Assembly: GCF_001005085.2 (NCBI RefSeq)
Contig: NZ_LBMU02000048.1
Location: 1 to 64,000, forward strand
Direction of reading: 5' to 3'
Length of the DNA stretch: 64,000 bases
From: Streptomyces humi
GTDB taxonomy: Bacteria; Actinomycetota; Actinomycetes; Streptomycetales; Streptomycetaceae
Each line of letters opens with the position of its first letter. Positions within the stretch are counted from its first letter, which is position 1. This document shows positions 28,165-37,052 of this stretch, piece by piece. Both the position numbers and the translations under genes were made by a program. The notes beneath the pieces are model-generated. The model was not told the origin of the DNA. It saw only the letters and a list, made by a program, of their open reading frames with translations, and did not search any database.

Positions 28165-29451
28165 TCATCGCTGCCGGGACAGGCCGCGCAGGAACAGGAA
28201 GGGCTCCATGACGTTGACCGGCCGCGGCGGGGCCACGAACCGGACCTTGTCGTCGACGGCGTTGACCAGCGAGGGGTTGTCGAAGTCGAAGCCCCGGTCC
28301 GGGTCGACCCAGAAGCCGACGGCGCTGCACACGAAGTAGCCGACGCGCTCGGGCACGAAGTAGCGGCCGATCTGGTTCCTGATCTCGCCGAGGCTGCCGT
28401 GCGGGAAGCGGTCGCACAGGTCGTCGAAGAGCCGTTCGGCGTCGATGGCCTCGGGCTGGCCGGTGCGCGGGTTGAGCCGTACGTTGCCGTGCTCGCAGGC
28501 GAACCGGAACACGTCGTCGTCGTCGAACTTGGCCAGGCAGACCGCGATGCTGTGCGGCAGCCGGTGCCCGTCGCGCTGCCCGCGGATGGCGATCTCGGTC
28601 GCCACCCCGTCCAGCACCTCGGTGAAGAAGTCGGCGCTCTGCCGCTCGTCCTCGTCCACGGGCCCGTCCGCACCGTTGACCCGCCACTCGCGGGCCGCGT
28701 CGAGGACGTACACCATGGCCCGCGAGTCGGCCAGGTCGGTGACCAGCCGCGGCCCCATCAGGGCGCCCATGTCGGAGCGCAGGTCGAAGGCCTCGCCGGG
28801 CATGTCCCGCAGGCGGACCCGGAACTCGAGCACGTCCCTGGCGGGCTGCCCGCCCCGGCGCCACCGCCGTCGGCCGGCGGACCTGCTCGCGTAGGGGGTG
28901 CCGCCGACGTCCCCGACCAGCGTCAGCCGGACGGGCAGCTGCTCGTCCTGGGTGGCGCTGGGGAAGACGCGTTCACGGTAGAAGGTGTGGGCGAGGTCGC
29001 TGAGGTACTGCTTGGACGAGTGGTCCTCGGGAAACACGTTCCACGAGCCGTACACGGGGTCCATCAGCGCCCGGGTCAGCGCGGCCAGCAGGGTCGACTT
29101 GCCGCTGCCGATGCCGCCCCACAGCGTGATGGTGGGCCCGCCCGGTTCGCTCTCCTCGGCGGGCGGCGGATCGGCGGTCTCCTCACCGGCCTCGGGCCAC
29201 TTCACCGGCGGCTCACCGCCCGGCCCCGGCCGGGTGCGGGGCAGCGAGGGTGACGGCTGTTCCGCGCCGTCGGCCACCCGCGCGTCCTCCTGCACGGGGA
29301 AGGTCGTCGGCGGCGGGGCGGGTGCGGGTGCGGGGCCGGGCAGCGCGGGGTGCTGGTCGAACGCGGCGTAGAGGCTCTTGCGGCCACTGTCCGCGCGACT
29401 GCGCCCGCTCTGGCGTGGCTCGGACTCGGTGACGTCGTCCCGGTCGTTCAT
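28165..29451 (-). CDS. TRAFAC-type GTPase of a predicted conflict system
   Basis: A 428-residue P-loop NTPase. A disordered, Pro/Glu-rich N-terminus (about 110 residues) precedes the Walker A motif GGIGSGKSTLLAAL. A G3-like DxxG is seen in RLRDMPGEAFD and a G4-like [N/A]KxD in CLAKFDDDD, so guanine specificity is probable. The segment EDHSSKQYLSDLAHTFYRER between them is the likely switch region. The C-terminus (PPRPVNVMEPFLFLRGL) is characteristic of the GAP1-associated family. It lies 30 bp upstream of the GAP1-like gene on the same strand and should work as the system's nucleotide-dependent switch. Confidence 0.85.
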   Translation of the reverse strand: MNDRDDVTESEPRQSGRSRADSGRKSLYAAFDQHPALPGPAPAPAPPPTTFPVQEDARVADGAEQPSPSLPRTRPGPGGEPPVKWPEAGEETADPPPAEESEPGGPTITLWGGIGSGKSTLLAALTRALMDPVYGSWNVFPEDHSSKQYLSDLAHTFYRERVFPSATQDEQLPVRLTLVGDVGGTPYASRSAGRRRWRRGGQPARDVLEFRVRLRDMPGEAFDLRSDMGALMGPRLVTDLADSRAMVYVLDAAREWRVNGADGPVDEDERQSADFFTEVLDGVATEIAIRGQRDGHRLPHSIAVCLAKFDDDDVFRFACEHGNVRLNPRTGQPEAIDAERLFDDLCDRFPHGSLGEIRNQIGRYFVPERVGYFVCSAVGFWVDPDRGFDFDNPSLVNAVDDKVRFVAPPRPVNVMEPFLFLRGLSRQR

Positions 29452-29565
29452 GTCTCCCCCTGGTTCAGCCTGGTCAGGACTTTCTCCGCGGCGTTCTGCC
29501 GTGTTGTTCGACTGCGCGCCGACGTGCGTCGCTCTTCGTTTCCTCGTGCCGCTTCGTGCCGTCTT

Positions 29566-29640
29566 GATGGCGCAGGGCGTCCGGCGCGGTGCCGGGGGCC
29601 TGATGCCACAGGACGTCCGGCGCGGTGCCGCGGGGCGCCT
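29566..29640. repeat. Imperfect direct repeat
   Basis: Two imperfect copies of a 36-39 bp unit (29566-29601 and 29602-29640), sharing the core CGTCCGGCGCGGTGCCG. They lie in the about 200-bp gap between the GTPase gene and the next gene upstream. On the minus strand the copies encode a repeated GTAPD-x-L-x-HQ peptide, but no convincing gene uses that frame. Confidence 0.6.
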
Positions 29641-29649
29641 CGGCGGCGC

Positions 29650-31521
29650 CTACGGCAGCCAGCTCTCCGGGGGGCCCGACGCCAGCGCGAGCCCCGAGGG
29701 TCCGGCGTCGTCCGTCCGGGAGCGGGTGTCGGGCAGCAGGCCCGTGACCACCCGCCGCGGGTCCTCGTGCGCGTCGAAACAGCCCTGGGTGCCGATGTGG
29801 GCCCAGGCCTGGCGGGCCCAGCGGGCCACGAGCGGTTCGCCGTCGTCGTCCATCCAGTCCGGCTCGTCCACCAGGGCCAGACAGTGGAGCCGCTGCTCGT
29901 GCCGGAGCCGGGTCAGCGTGGTCCCCCAGTCCAGCCGGTCCGGGCAGACCCGCACGGGTGCCCGTCTGCGCACCGCCTGGGGTGGGCGGCTGTGCGGGTG
30001 CGGCGGGCGCGAGCCGACCACGATCAGGCCGCGCAGGCTGCCGGGGCGCCATCGGTCCTGCCAGGAGCGCAGTTCGTACGGGACGTGTTCGAGGCCGGTG
30101 GCGAAGTCGTGGTGCAGCGGGGAGGGCTCCCACTCGTCCAGGATCCGCAGCGCCGCGGTGACGGGGCGGAAGCCCGTGCGGTAGTGCAGGGGGCTGGTGT
30201 CGCCGGGGCCGGCCAGCGGCAGGTGGTCCCGGTAGCCGATGAGCGCGACCCGCAGCGACTCCGGGTGGCGGCTGCCGTCCCGTACCGCCTCGACGACGGC
30301 CTTCGCCCGGCGGACGCGGGTGGCCAGCTGGGCCGCCCCCTGCCGGCGGCGGACCGCGGTCTCCACGGCCAGGACCAGGTCGAGCGGGAGCGGTGGCGCG
30401 AGTCCGCGCGGCAGCCTGCCGAGGAGCGTGCTCCAGACGGTGGACTCGGGCCGGTGCCCGCCGTCGTACAGGAGCCGGACCCGGCCGGGCCCGTCCAGCC
30501 GGTAGCGCAGCGTCGCCGGTCCCGCCGCCGGGAGCAGCAGCCGGTCGGCCCGGACGGCGTGCCAGTCGGCGGGGGCGTCCCCGACGGCTCCCGTGACGAC
30601 GACGGCACAGGCGCGCGGTTGTTCCCCGCCGTCGGACGGGGCCCGCACCCGCACCTCGGCGAGCGGCCCGGCGGACCGCGCGCCCGGCACGGTGGCCGTG
30701 CTCCCCGCCGGGAACAGCGGCTGCCGCACCACCCGCACCGCTCCCGTGGACGGCTGGACGTGCGCGGCGGCGAACCACAGGGTGCGGCGCAGCGGGGCCG
30801 GGGCGAGCAGGTCGTCGGGGCCGCCGGCCGGCCACCCCGCCGGGAGACGCAGCCACAGCAGGGGCGTGTGCGGAGCGAGCCGTTCGACGGCCCGTTCCAG
30901 GCAGGTCCAGCCGGCCGCGCGTACGGCGACGACGACCGGTGTGCCCCCGCGGTCCGGGGGCTCCGGCAGCCGCCGCAGGGCCTGTTCCAGCGTCCGGCCC
31001 AGTGGCCGGTCGATCTCCTCGGCCGTGGGTTCCCCGGACGCCAGCTCGAAAAGGCGTCGTATTCGGCCGGCCGCTCGGTTTCCCGCTCCGGCGGAGGAGG
31101 TGTCACCGGCCGGCGGGGCACCCCACTCCGCTTCGAAAAGAACGTCACTGCTCGGAAAAGCGTCACCCGTGTCACCCGTGACCCGACTGACCCTTATTTT
31201 CTCGCAGCCGAATTCCACGAAAACCGCCGCCGCCATTTCCCCGCCGGCGAGTGCGGTGGCGAGCCACCCCCGTCCCGCCGGCGGAAGGTGCCGCCGTTCC
31301 TCCTCGCGGACCTTCCGCAGCGCCGCCCGCCAGTGCTCGGGCGGGTGCCGGCCGACCTCGGTCAGCTGCTCCCTGACCATCTGTTCGACCTGATCAAACG
31401 CCTGCTCGTACCCCGGTTCGGCCGCGGCCGCCCCCGGCGTGCCCAGCGCCCGCACCACCCGGGCGGCGGCGGTCAGGGTGTCGTCACGGCCGGACCCCTC
31501 ATTGTCCTGCTGCGTTCTCAC
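29650..31521 (-). CDS. Degenerate vWA-like protein of the GTPase operon
   Basis: A 623-residue protein of unrecognised full-length family. Around residue 370 it has LDLVLAVETAVRRRQGAAQL followed by VRDGSRHPESLRVALIGYRDH. This is the strand-helix-strand layout of a vWA domain, but the metal-binding DxSxS is replaced by VETAV, so metal binding is probably lost. The N-terminal 150 residues are helical (EQAFDQVEQMVREQLTEVG-like). The middle is beta-rich. A later segment (GLIVVGSRPPHPHS, RLHCLALVDEPDWMDDDG) looks like a second Rossmann-like unit. The GTG at 31521 follows a G-rich ribosome-binding site. It is the first gene of the operon, about 200 bp before the GTPase gene. A scaffold or sensor role is inferred. 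Confidence 0.65.
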   Translation of the reverse strand: MRTQQDNEGSGRDDTLTAAARVVRALGTPGAAAAEPGYEQAFDQVEQMVREQLTEVGRHPPEHWRAALRKVREEERRHLPPAGRGWLATALAGGEMAAAVFVEFGCEKIRVSRVTGDTGDAFPSSDVLFEAEWGAPPAGDTSSAGAGNRAAGRIRRLFELASGEPTAEEIDRPLGRTLEQALRRLPEPPDRGGTPVVVAVRAAGWTCLERAVERLAPHTPLLWLRLPAGWPAGGPDDLLAPAPLRRTLWFAAAHVQPSTGAVRVVRQPLFPAGSTATVPGARSAGPLAEVRVRAPSDGGEQPRACAVVVTGAVGDAPADWHAVRADRLLLPAAGPATLRYRLDGPGRVRLLYDGGHRPESTVWSTLLGRLPRGLAPPLPLDLVLAVETAVRRRQGAAQLATRVRRAKAVVEAVRDGSRHPESLRVALIGYRDHLPLAGPGDTSPLHYRTGFRPVTAALRILDEWEPSPLHHDFATGLEHVPYELRSWQDRWRPGSLRGLIVVGSRPPHPHSRPPQAVRRRAPVRVCPDRLDWGTTLTRLRHEQRLHCLALVDEPDWMDDDGEPLVARWARQAWAHIGTQGCFDAHEDPRRVVTGLLPDTRSRTDDAGPSGLALASGPPESWLP

Positions 31522-31980
31522 GTGCCCCCCAGGGCGGAACGGACCGCGGCGCGCGGAACGCCCTGCCCACACATAAATCGAACGAATGACGCCCCGCCGG
31601 ATTCAGGGGGCGCACAAATGCACGAATACGCTATGATGCGATTTGTGTGACGGTCGTGAAGATACACGAAATTCCGCCACCGCTGGAGATTTCGGTGATT
31701 TTCCCGAGGGGCATGGAAGCGGAAAACGGACCAGTACGGCGGTGGCGCCCGCCGGGACCTCGGCGAGCTCCACGGTCAGGTGGGAGGCGGTCTGCCCGGC
31801 CCGGTGGTCGAGGCTCGACGTGGTCGGCCGCGCGGGTCCGCCACAGTCCTCGGTGAGGTGTCACGCGGATTCTCGGCGACACGGGGCACTCGGGAAAGCA
31901 GGGCACAGGAGGGCGGGGCGGCAGGCCACGTGGCACGAGCGGCGGCAGGGCGGCGGCTCGATCACCCGGGAGGCGAGGAC
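31522..31980. other. Divergent intergenic region with relatively AT-rich segment
   Basis: About 460 bp between the GTPase operon (minus) and a SpoIIE-type gene (plus). The stretch 31610-31680 is clearly more AT-rich than its surroundings (ACAAATGCACGAATACGCTA), as expected for a promoter region that must start transcription in both directions. No clean dyad operator was found. Confidence 0.45.
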
Positions 31981-33768
31981 ATGGCGGCAGCGGAGACGCC
32001 CGACACCGGCCGGGGGCAGCCCCGGGCCGTACCGCCCGCCCAGCTCACCGGCGCGCTGGAGGCCATCGGGGCCGGAGCCTACGTCGCGGACCAGCAGGGC
32101 CGCATCCTCGCGGCCAACACCCGCGCCGCTCGCCTGCTGGGCCGGCCCGTCGAGGACCTCGTCGGCCACGACGCCCACGACCTGCTGCACCGCGGGCCAC
32201 AGGGCCAGCCGCTGCCCACGACCCAGTGCGGCATGCGCAGGGCGTTCCACGACGGACGCCCGGCCCAGTCCGACGAGGACTACTTCGCCCACGCCGACGG
32301 CTCCCTGCTCACCATCTCCTGGCTGCTCACCCCCTACGCCGTCGGCGACCACGACACCGGCACGCTGGTCGTCTTCCACACCCCCCACCGAGAACACCCC
32401 GCCGGCCCGCACCCGGAACGGGCCACCGCGCCGTTGAGCGAGCTCCAGCGTCTGGCCCTGCTGGCCGAGACCACCACCCAGCTGACCTCCACCCTCGACG
32501 TCGACGAGGCGCTGCGCCGGCTGGTGGCCCTGGTCGTGCCCCGGCTGGCCGACTGGGTCGTCATCGACCTGATCACCGAACGGGACGAGGTGTGGCGCAC
32601 CACCGTGGTCGAAGCCGACGGCGACACGCTGACGCACCACGAGGACCTGGAGGGCCCCATGCCGCCGGTCCCCGAGGAGTCCCCGATGCCCCTGTCCCGG
32701 GCCCTGCGCGGCATCGCCTCCACCCTGGCCGGCCCCGAGACCTACCGGCGGGCCCCGGATTCCGGCATCACCTTCGAACAGCACCGCCTGTTCGACATCA
32801 CCGGCATCCGCTCCGCGGCCATCGCCCCCATCCGCAGCACCCGCGAGGTCCTGGGAGCCCTCACCCTGGGCCGCGCGAGGAAACCCGGGAACTTCACCGC
32901 CACCGACCTCCCCCTGATCGAGGACATCGCCCGCCGGGCCGGCCTCGCCCTGGACAACGCCCGCCTCTACCAGCGCCAGCGCAAGGTCGCCGAAACCATG
33001 CAGAACCACCTGCTTCCGCAGATGCCGCAGGTACCCGGACTGCAACTGACCGTCCGCTACCTGCCCGCCCCGGACGCCTCACAGGTCGGCGGTGACTGGT
33101 ACGACGCCTTCGCGCTCTCCGACGGCGCCACCGCCCTGGCCGTCGGGGACGTCGTCGGCCATGACCTGGAGGCCGCCGCCGGCATGGCCCAGCTGCGCAA
33201 CATGCTCCGCGCCTACGCCTGGTCCCAGCGAGAACCCCCCAGCCGGATCGTCGAACGACTCGACGAGGCGATCATGCACATCACCGACGTCAGCATGGCC
33301 ACCCTCGTCCTCGCCCGGGTGACCGACGCCGGTGACGGCCACTGGCGGCTGTCCTGGACCAACGCGGGCCACCCCCCGCCCCTGCTCATCACCCGCGACG
33401 GTCTGGCCCGCTATCTCACCGACGGCCACGGACTCCTGCTGGGCACCGGGACGCATCTGCCGCGCACCGACGAGACCACGCTCCTGCCGCCCGGATCCAC
33501 CCTGTTGCTGTACACCGACGGCCTGATCGAGGCACCCGGCCTCAGCCTCGACGACGGCCTGAAGCAACTGCGCCAACACGCCGCCGCCCTCGCCCACCGT
33601 CCGCTGACCGCCTTTCCCGACCAGCTCCTGCGCCGCATCCACCCGCCCGGCAAGGACGACGTCGCCCTCCTCGCCCTGCGCACACCCCCGCAAGCGAACC
33701 CCAGCCACCGCACGGCAGGACCGGGCGCGACCCGGCCCTACGGCGGTCTGCCCGGTGATCAATTGTGA
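31981..33768 (+). CDS. PAS-GAF-SpoIIE serine phosphatase
   Basis: A 595-residue soluble phosphatase. A PAS domain spans residues 20-130 (AIGAGAYVADQQGRILAANT). A GAF domain spans about 150-330 and contains LADWVVIDLI and IRSAAIAPIRSTREVLGAL. A PP2C/SpoIIE domain spans about 345-570 (GGDWYDAF, AVGDVVGHDLEAAAGMAQLR, LLLYTDGLIE). It lacks the C-terminal kinase-like domain of the related protein at 14.1-16.8 kb and has no transmembrane helices. It should dephosphorylate an anti-sigma antagonist in response to a bound small ligand. GAGGCGAGG precedes the ATG at 31981. The C-terminus is a short Pro/Thr-rich tail. Confidence 0.9.
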   Translation: MAAAETPDTGRGQPRAVPPAQLTGALEAIGAGAYVADQQGRILAANTRAARLLGRPVEDLVGHDAHDLLHRGPQGQPLPTTQCGMRRAFHDGRPAQSDEDYFAHADGSLLTISWLLTPYAVGDHDTGTLVVFHTPHREHPAGPHPERATAPLSELQRLALLAETTTQLTSTLDVDEALRRLVALVVPRLADWVVIDLITERDEVWRTTVVEADGDTLTHHEDLEGPMPPVPEESPMPLSRALRGIASTLAGPETYRRAPDSGITFEQHRLFDITGIRSAAIAPIRSTREVLGALTLGRARKPGNFTATDLPLIEDIARRAGLALDNARLYQRQRKVAETMQNHLLPQMPQVPGLQLTVRYLPAPDASQVGGDWYDAFALSDGATALAVGDVVGHDLEAAAGMAQLRNMLRAYAWSQREPPSRIVERLDEAIMHITDVSMATLVLARVTDAGDGHWRLSWTNAGHPPPLLITRDGLARYLTDGHGLLLGTGTHLPRTDETTLLPPGSTLLLYTDGLIEAPGLSLDDGLKQLRQHAAALAHRPLTAFPDQLLRRIHPPGKDDVALLALRTPPQANPSHRTAGPGATRPYGGLPGDQL

Positions 33769-33811
33769 GCGAGGCTGCCGCCGACCCGGTCCGTGGGCAC
33801 ATACTGCACTA

Positions 33812-34033
33812 ATGACAAAGCCCGCTGCATCGAAGCGTCATCTGCCCACCAGCCCCTTCAAAGCCCCGGTCACCCCGACCCCCCGGCACTTCGCCGTGGG
33901 CGACCAGGTCACACACGACGCCTACGGCCTCGGCCGGGTGATCGGCGTCGAGGACGGAATCGCCGCACTGGTGGATTTCGGCTCGGAGCAGATGCGGATC
34001 CTGAGCCCGTACACCAAGATGACCAAGCTGTAG
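33812..34033 (+). CDS. Small SH3-like/CarD-like conserved protein
   Basis: A 73-residue basic protein. The core FAVGDQVTHDAYGLGRVIGV followed by AALVDFGSEQMRILSPYTKM is a small all-beta SH3/KOW-like fold. It resembles the tail of UvrD-like helicases or CarD, which bind protein or nucleic acid. The start ATG was taken at 33812, after a plausible leader of 40 bp from the previous gene. It may be a transcription- or repair-associated adaptor. The function is not established. Confidence 0.72.
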   Translation: MTKPAASKRHLPTSPFKAPVTPTPRHFAVGDQVTHDAYGLGRVIGVEDGIAALVDFGSEQMRILSPYTKMTKL

Positions 34034-34158
34034 GACCCGCTGTGCCCTGTCCCCGCCAGGTCAGCCCGGCTGTACCGCTCCGGCATCGCCACCTGGAGCG
34101 GGTCCAGCAGGGGCAGACCGGCTTGACGAGGACCGGCCCGGTGGCGGCCGAGGGCGGC

Positions 34159-35568
34159 TCAGCGACGTGAGATCGCCTCGGCCTCGGCGGTGAACACGGG
34201 GGTGTCACCGGTCCTGCCCCCGGTACCCGCCCCGCCACGGTGGGTGATCAGACGGAGCGTGGCGAGCAGGGCGGTGGCGGACAGTACGAGGAGCGGTTGC
34301 GACGTGTGCGTTCCCGCGCTGTCCGCGGCGCGGGCGACGGGGTTGGGCAGGCCCGAACGGTCGAGCAGCCAGCCGACGGCCAGGCCCGCGGTCGACAGCG
34401 CGCAGGCAGTGCGCACGGCGGCGTGCCTGCGCAACCGGACCAGGCAGACCAGGCCCGGCAGGGCGAGCAGGACGAGGATCAGCTGCATGCATTCGATGCC
34501 GAGGTTGAATCCCGCCAGGCTTAGGCTCAGTTGAGTGGTGGACAGCTTCATTTCGGCGAGGGTGAGGGAGAAGGCCAGGCCGTGCCCGAGACCGAAGACG
34601 CCGGCGATGACGGCCTCGTGTCCCGGGAAGAGCGGACGGACGGCGTGGACGGCCCCGACGAGAATGCTGAAGGCGATGAACGCCTCGACCGGCTGGGCCG
34701 GGATGTCGAGGCGCCCGAACGCGCTCACTGCCAGCGCCAGGGAATGGCCGAGGGTGAACGCCAAGGTGGTGCGGGCGATCCGGCCGAGGGCGGTGCGGGT
34801 TCCCACCGATCCGCGCCAGCGGTTCCCGGCCGCCCTGAGCGGCGCGGGCAGCAGCAGGATGAGCAGGAACAGCAGGTGGTCGGTGCCTTCGAGGATGTGG
34901 GAGGCGCCGAGCCGGAACATGGCGTAGGTCCCGCTCCAGACACTGCCGCCGTCCAGGTCGACGGTGAGGGGCGCGATGGTCATGCTCCGGGTGTCGATAC
35001 GGATCACACCGACCTGGGTGGCCGCGCCTTCCTGCTCCTTGCCGGCCACTCGGCCGGCGGCCCAGTCCTGACGGACGGAGACCAGGACGGTGTGGGTGAC
35101 GACCTGGTGGACGATGACGTCGTAGTCCAGGACGAACCGCCGTACGTCCCCGCCGGGAGGCGGTGTGAGGGTGGCCTGGACGGTCAGCTCGCGGTAGACG
35201 CCGGTGGCGGTCTGCTCCGCCCGGCTCAGTGCCATGCCGCCGAAGGTGACGGCCCATGCCGTGCCTCCGCGGGTGGTGGGGTGGAGGTGGGCGGCCAGGT
35301 AGCGGCGGACCGCGGGGATCCGTACCGCCAGTTGCTTCGCCGTGGTGGTGTCGTCCAGGGCGATGCCGCTGGCGCGAGAGAAGTCGCTGAGCGGGAGGTC
35401 CAGTTCGGCGGCGACCGAGGTCTCGTGCACGTCGAGCAGGAGCACCGAGTGCGGCATGGGGTGCGCGGCGGCAGGCGGCGCCGCCAGGAGCAGCGCCGCC
35501 ACCACCGCCACCGCGAGCCCGGCCGTCATGCGTAGCGCCGATGACGGCGAGAGCGGTGAGCGGTTCAT
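34159..35568 (-). CDS. HupE/UreJ-family membrane protein
   Basis: A 469-residue protein with a signal peptide (VAVVAALLLAAPPAAA), an external beta-rich domain of about 200 residues and a C-terminal membrane domain of six or seven helices. The membrane part carries HupE/UreJ_2 signatures: LGASHILEGTDHLLFLLILL, FTLGHSLALAVSAFGRL, VFGLGHGLAFSLTLAEM and FNLGIECMQL. The conserved His/Asp residues are thought to pass a transition metal, nickel in known members. No urease or hydrogenase gene is nearby. The ATG overlaps the stop of the DUF3500 gene by one base, so the two form an operon. Confidence 0.87.
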   Translation of the reverse strand: MNRSPLSPSSALRMTAGLAVAVVAALLLAAPPAAAHPMPHSVLLLDVHETSVAAELDLPLSDFSRASGIALDDTTTAKQLAVRIPAVRRYLAAHLHPTTRGGTAWAVTFGGMALSRAEQTATGVYRELTVQATLTPPPGGDVRRFVLDYDVIVHQVVTHTVLVSVRQDWAAGRVAGKEQEGAATQVGVIRIDTRSMTIAPLTVDLDGGSVWSGTYAMFRLGASHILEGTDHLLFLLILLLPAPLRAAGNRWRGSVGTRTALGRIARTTLAFTLGHSLALAVSAFGRLDIPAQPVEAFIAFSILVGAVHAVRPLFPGHEAVIAGVFGLGHGLAFSLTLAEMKLSTTQLSLSLAGFNLGIECMQLILVLLALPGLVCLVRLRRHAAVRTACALSTAGLAVGWLLDRSGLPNPVARAADSAGTHTSQPLLVLSATALLATLRLITHRGGAGTGGRTGDTPVFTAEAEAISRR

Positions 35569-36674
35569 CAGAACGAGAACTCTCCGCCGTAGTCGGTGGT
35601 GTGGTCCCGGTAGACGGTGTGGTAGTGCACCCCGCTGTAGACGACGCCGTTCTGGCAGATGAACTCGATCCAGACGCCGGGTCCGTCGATGCGCACGTAG
35701 TCACCCTGACTGCTCAGGGCGCTGCTGCCCGAGTACGAGACATAGGTGCCGGCGAGTTCCGACCGGTAGGTGGTCAGCACCGAGGCGGCGGTCGTGTCGT
35801 CCGCGACGTTGACCCACGGGGTGATGGCCGCGAGGACGAGCGCCTGCTGGGCGCTGGAGAGTCCGCTGACCGCGAGGCCCTGCTTGGCCGTCGGGAACTG
35901 GCCGTCCTTGCCCGGTCCCAGCAGCACGTCGCTGTACGACGTCGAGAGCTTGGCCTGGGCGAGCTGGCTGCTGCTCAGGCCGCCGAGCATGGCGAGCATC
36001 GCGTTGCGCATCCCGCTGAGCGGTGCGTACGTGGTGCCGTTCGAGGTCCAGCTCGACGGCTCCACGCCGACGAAGTACGGAGTGGTGCCCTCGACCTGTC
36101 CGTCCGCGTAGGTGAGGTTCACCGCGAGGTGGTGGCCGCCGAAGTGGAGCTGCCAGGTGCCGGAGGTGCTCGGAGTGCCGAGGAACGCCAGGTAGTAGTT
36201 GCCGCTGCCGTAGCCGCCGGCCTTCTGCCCGAGGTAGTCGTCGGCGGCCAGGATCTTGGAGACCTGGTCGTAACCGGTTCCGCTGCCCGTGCCGGTGGCC
36301 GCCTGGACCACCGCCTTGGCGGCGGCGAGCTGGGTGCTGCTGAGCGTGCTGAACTGGATGCCGACGCGGCAGGAGGAGCCGCACGGGAGGTTCGACCAAG
36401 CTGTGGCGTTGGCCTCGGTGAGGCTGAGGAGCACCTTCGACTTCTGGCTCGTGGACAGGGTGTCGAGGAACGTGTTGGCCGCGGTGACCACGTCGGAGAC
36501 CGCCGCGGTCGACACGGCCGCGGTCGCCGACGTGCTGGACGAGTCGCTCTGGGCGGTCGCGGCGTCCGCGTGGACGTAGGCCCCCGTGAGGAGGAAGGCA
36601 GTGGCCGCCGCCAAGGCCACGCCCGTCCGCTGCCATCTTCCCGTCAGTTCGCTGCGTGTGCTGTTCTGTGGCAC
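35568..36674 (-). CDS. Secreted DUF3500-family protein
   Basis: A 368-residue exported protein. The signal peptide is VALAAATAFLLTGAYVHADA. The mature chain shows DUF3500 features: ANTFLDTLSTSQKSKVLLSL, a His-rich core (WQLHFGGHHLAVNLTYADG), FVGVEPSSW and a terminal GVHYHTVYRDHTTDYGGEF. Clustered histidines in both places suggest a metal site. The single close Cys pair (LPCGSSCRVG) could form a disulfide. Its operon partner is the HupE/UreJ-like protein. Both being exported and His-rich favours a metal-handling role. GTG is the start codon. Confidence 0.85.
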   Translation of the reverse strand: MPQNSTRSELTGRWQRTGVALAAATAFLLTGAYVHADAATAQSDSSSTSATAAVSTAAVSDVVTAANTFLDTLSTSQKSKVLLSLTEANATAWSNLPCGSSCRVGIQFSTLSSTQLAAAKAVVQAATGTGSGTGYDQVSKILAADDYLGQKAGGYGSGNYYLAFLGTPSTSGTWQLHFGGHHLAVNLTYADGQVEGTTPYFVGVEPSSWTSNGTTYAPLSGMRNAMLAMLGGLSSSQLAQAKLSTSYSDVLLGPGKDGQFPTAKQGLAVSGLSSAQQALVLAAITPWVNVADDTTAASVLTTYRSELAGTYVSYSGSSALSSQGDYVRIDGPGVWIEFICQNGVVYSGVHYHTVYRDHTTDYGGEFSF

Positions 36675-37052
36675 CTTGACGTTCCCTTCGGTAGTAGGCC
36701 GCGGGACTCCCGATCTTTGTCATGTATCTGACAATCCACAATCCATCCTGTCGGCTCGGACTCGTTCCGGGCCGGAGAGGAAATCGGGAAGCCCCGTGCA
36801 TCGTCCGGATACGCTGGAGCGCAGGAAACGCTGCTGTGCGTGGCTTCTAGAAACAATCTGAGCAACCTGTGAGTTCACCCAGGAAACCTGAAGTGGCTGC
36901 TCCAGGCCGCCCTCCCGGTCCCGAACGGTCGAACAGCGCCCGCATCCGCGTCCACGACGTCCGTCACACCGGGCACACCCGCCCGACCCGCTCGGGAGCA
37001 CCTTCACCTGGGCGCGGGGGGACGCCGGGCATCACGGCCTGCCGCCCGCGCG
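36675..37052. other. Intergenic region upstream of the DUF3500 operon
   Basis: About 380 bp between the DUF3500 gene start and the 3' end of the first LysR gene. It must contain the DUF3500-hupE promoter. I see neither the LysR operator found elsewhere in the region nor a strong terminator, so this operon is probably outside the LysR regulon. Confidence 0.4.
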
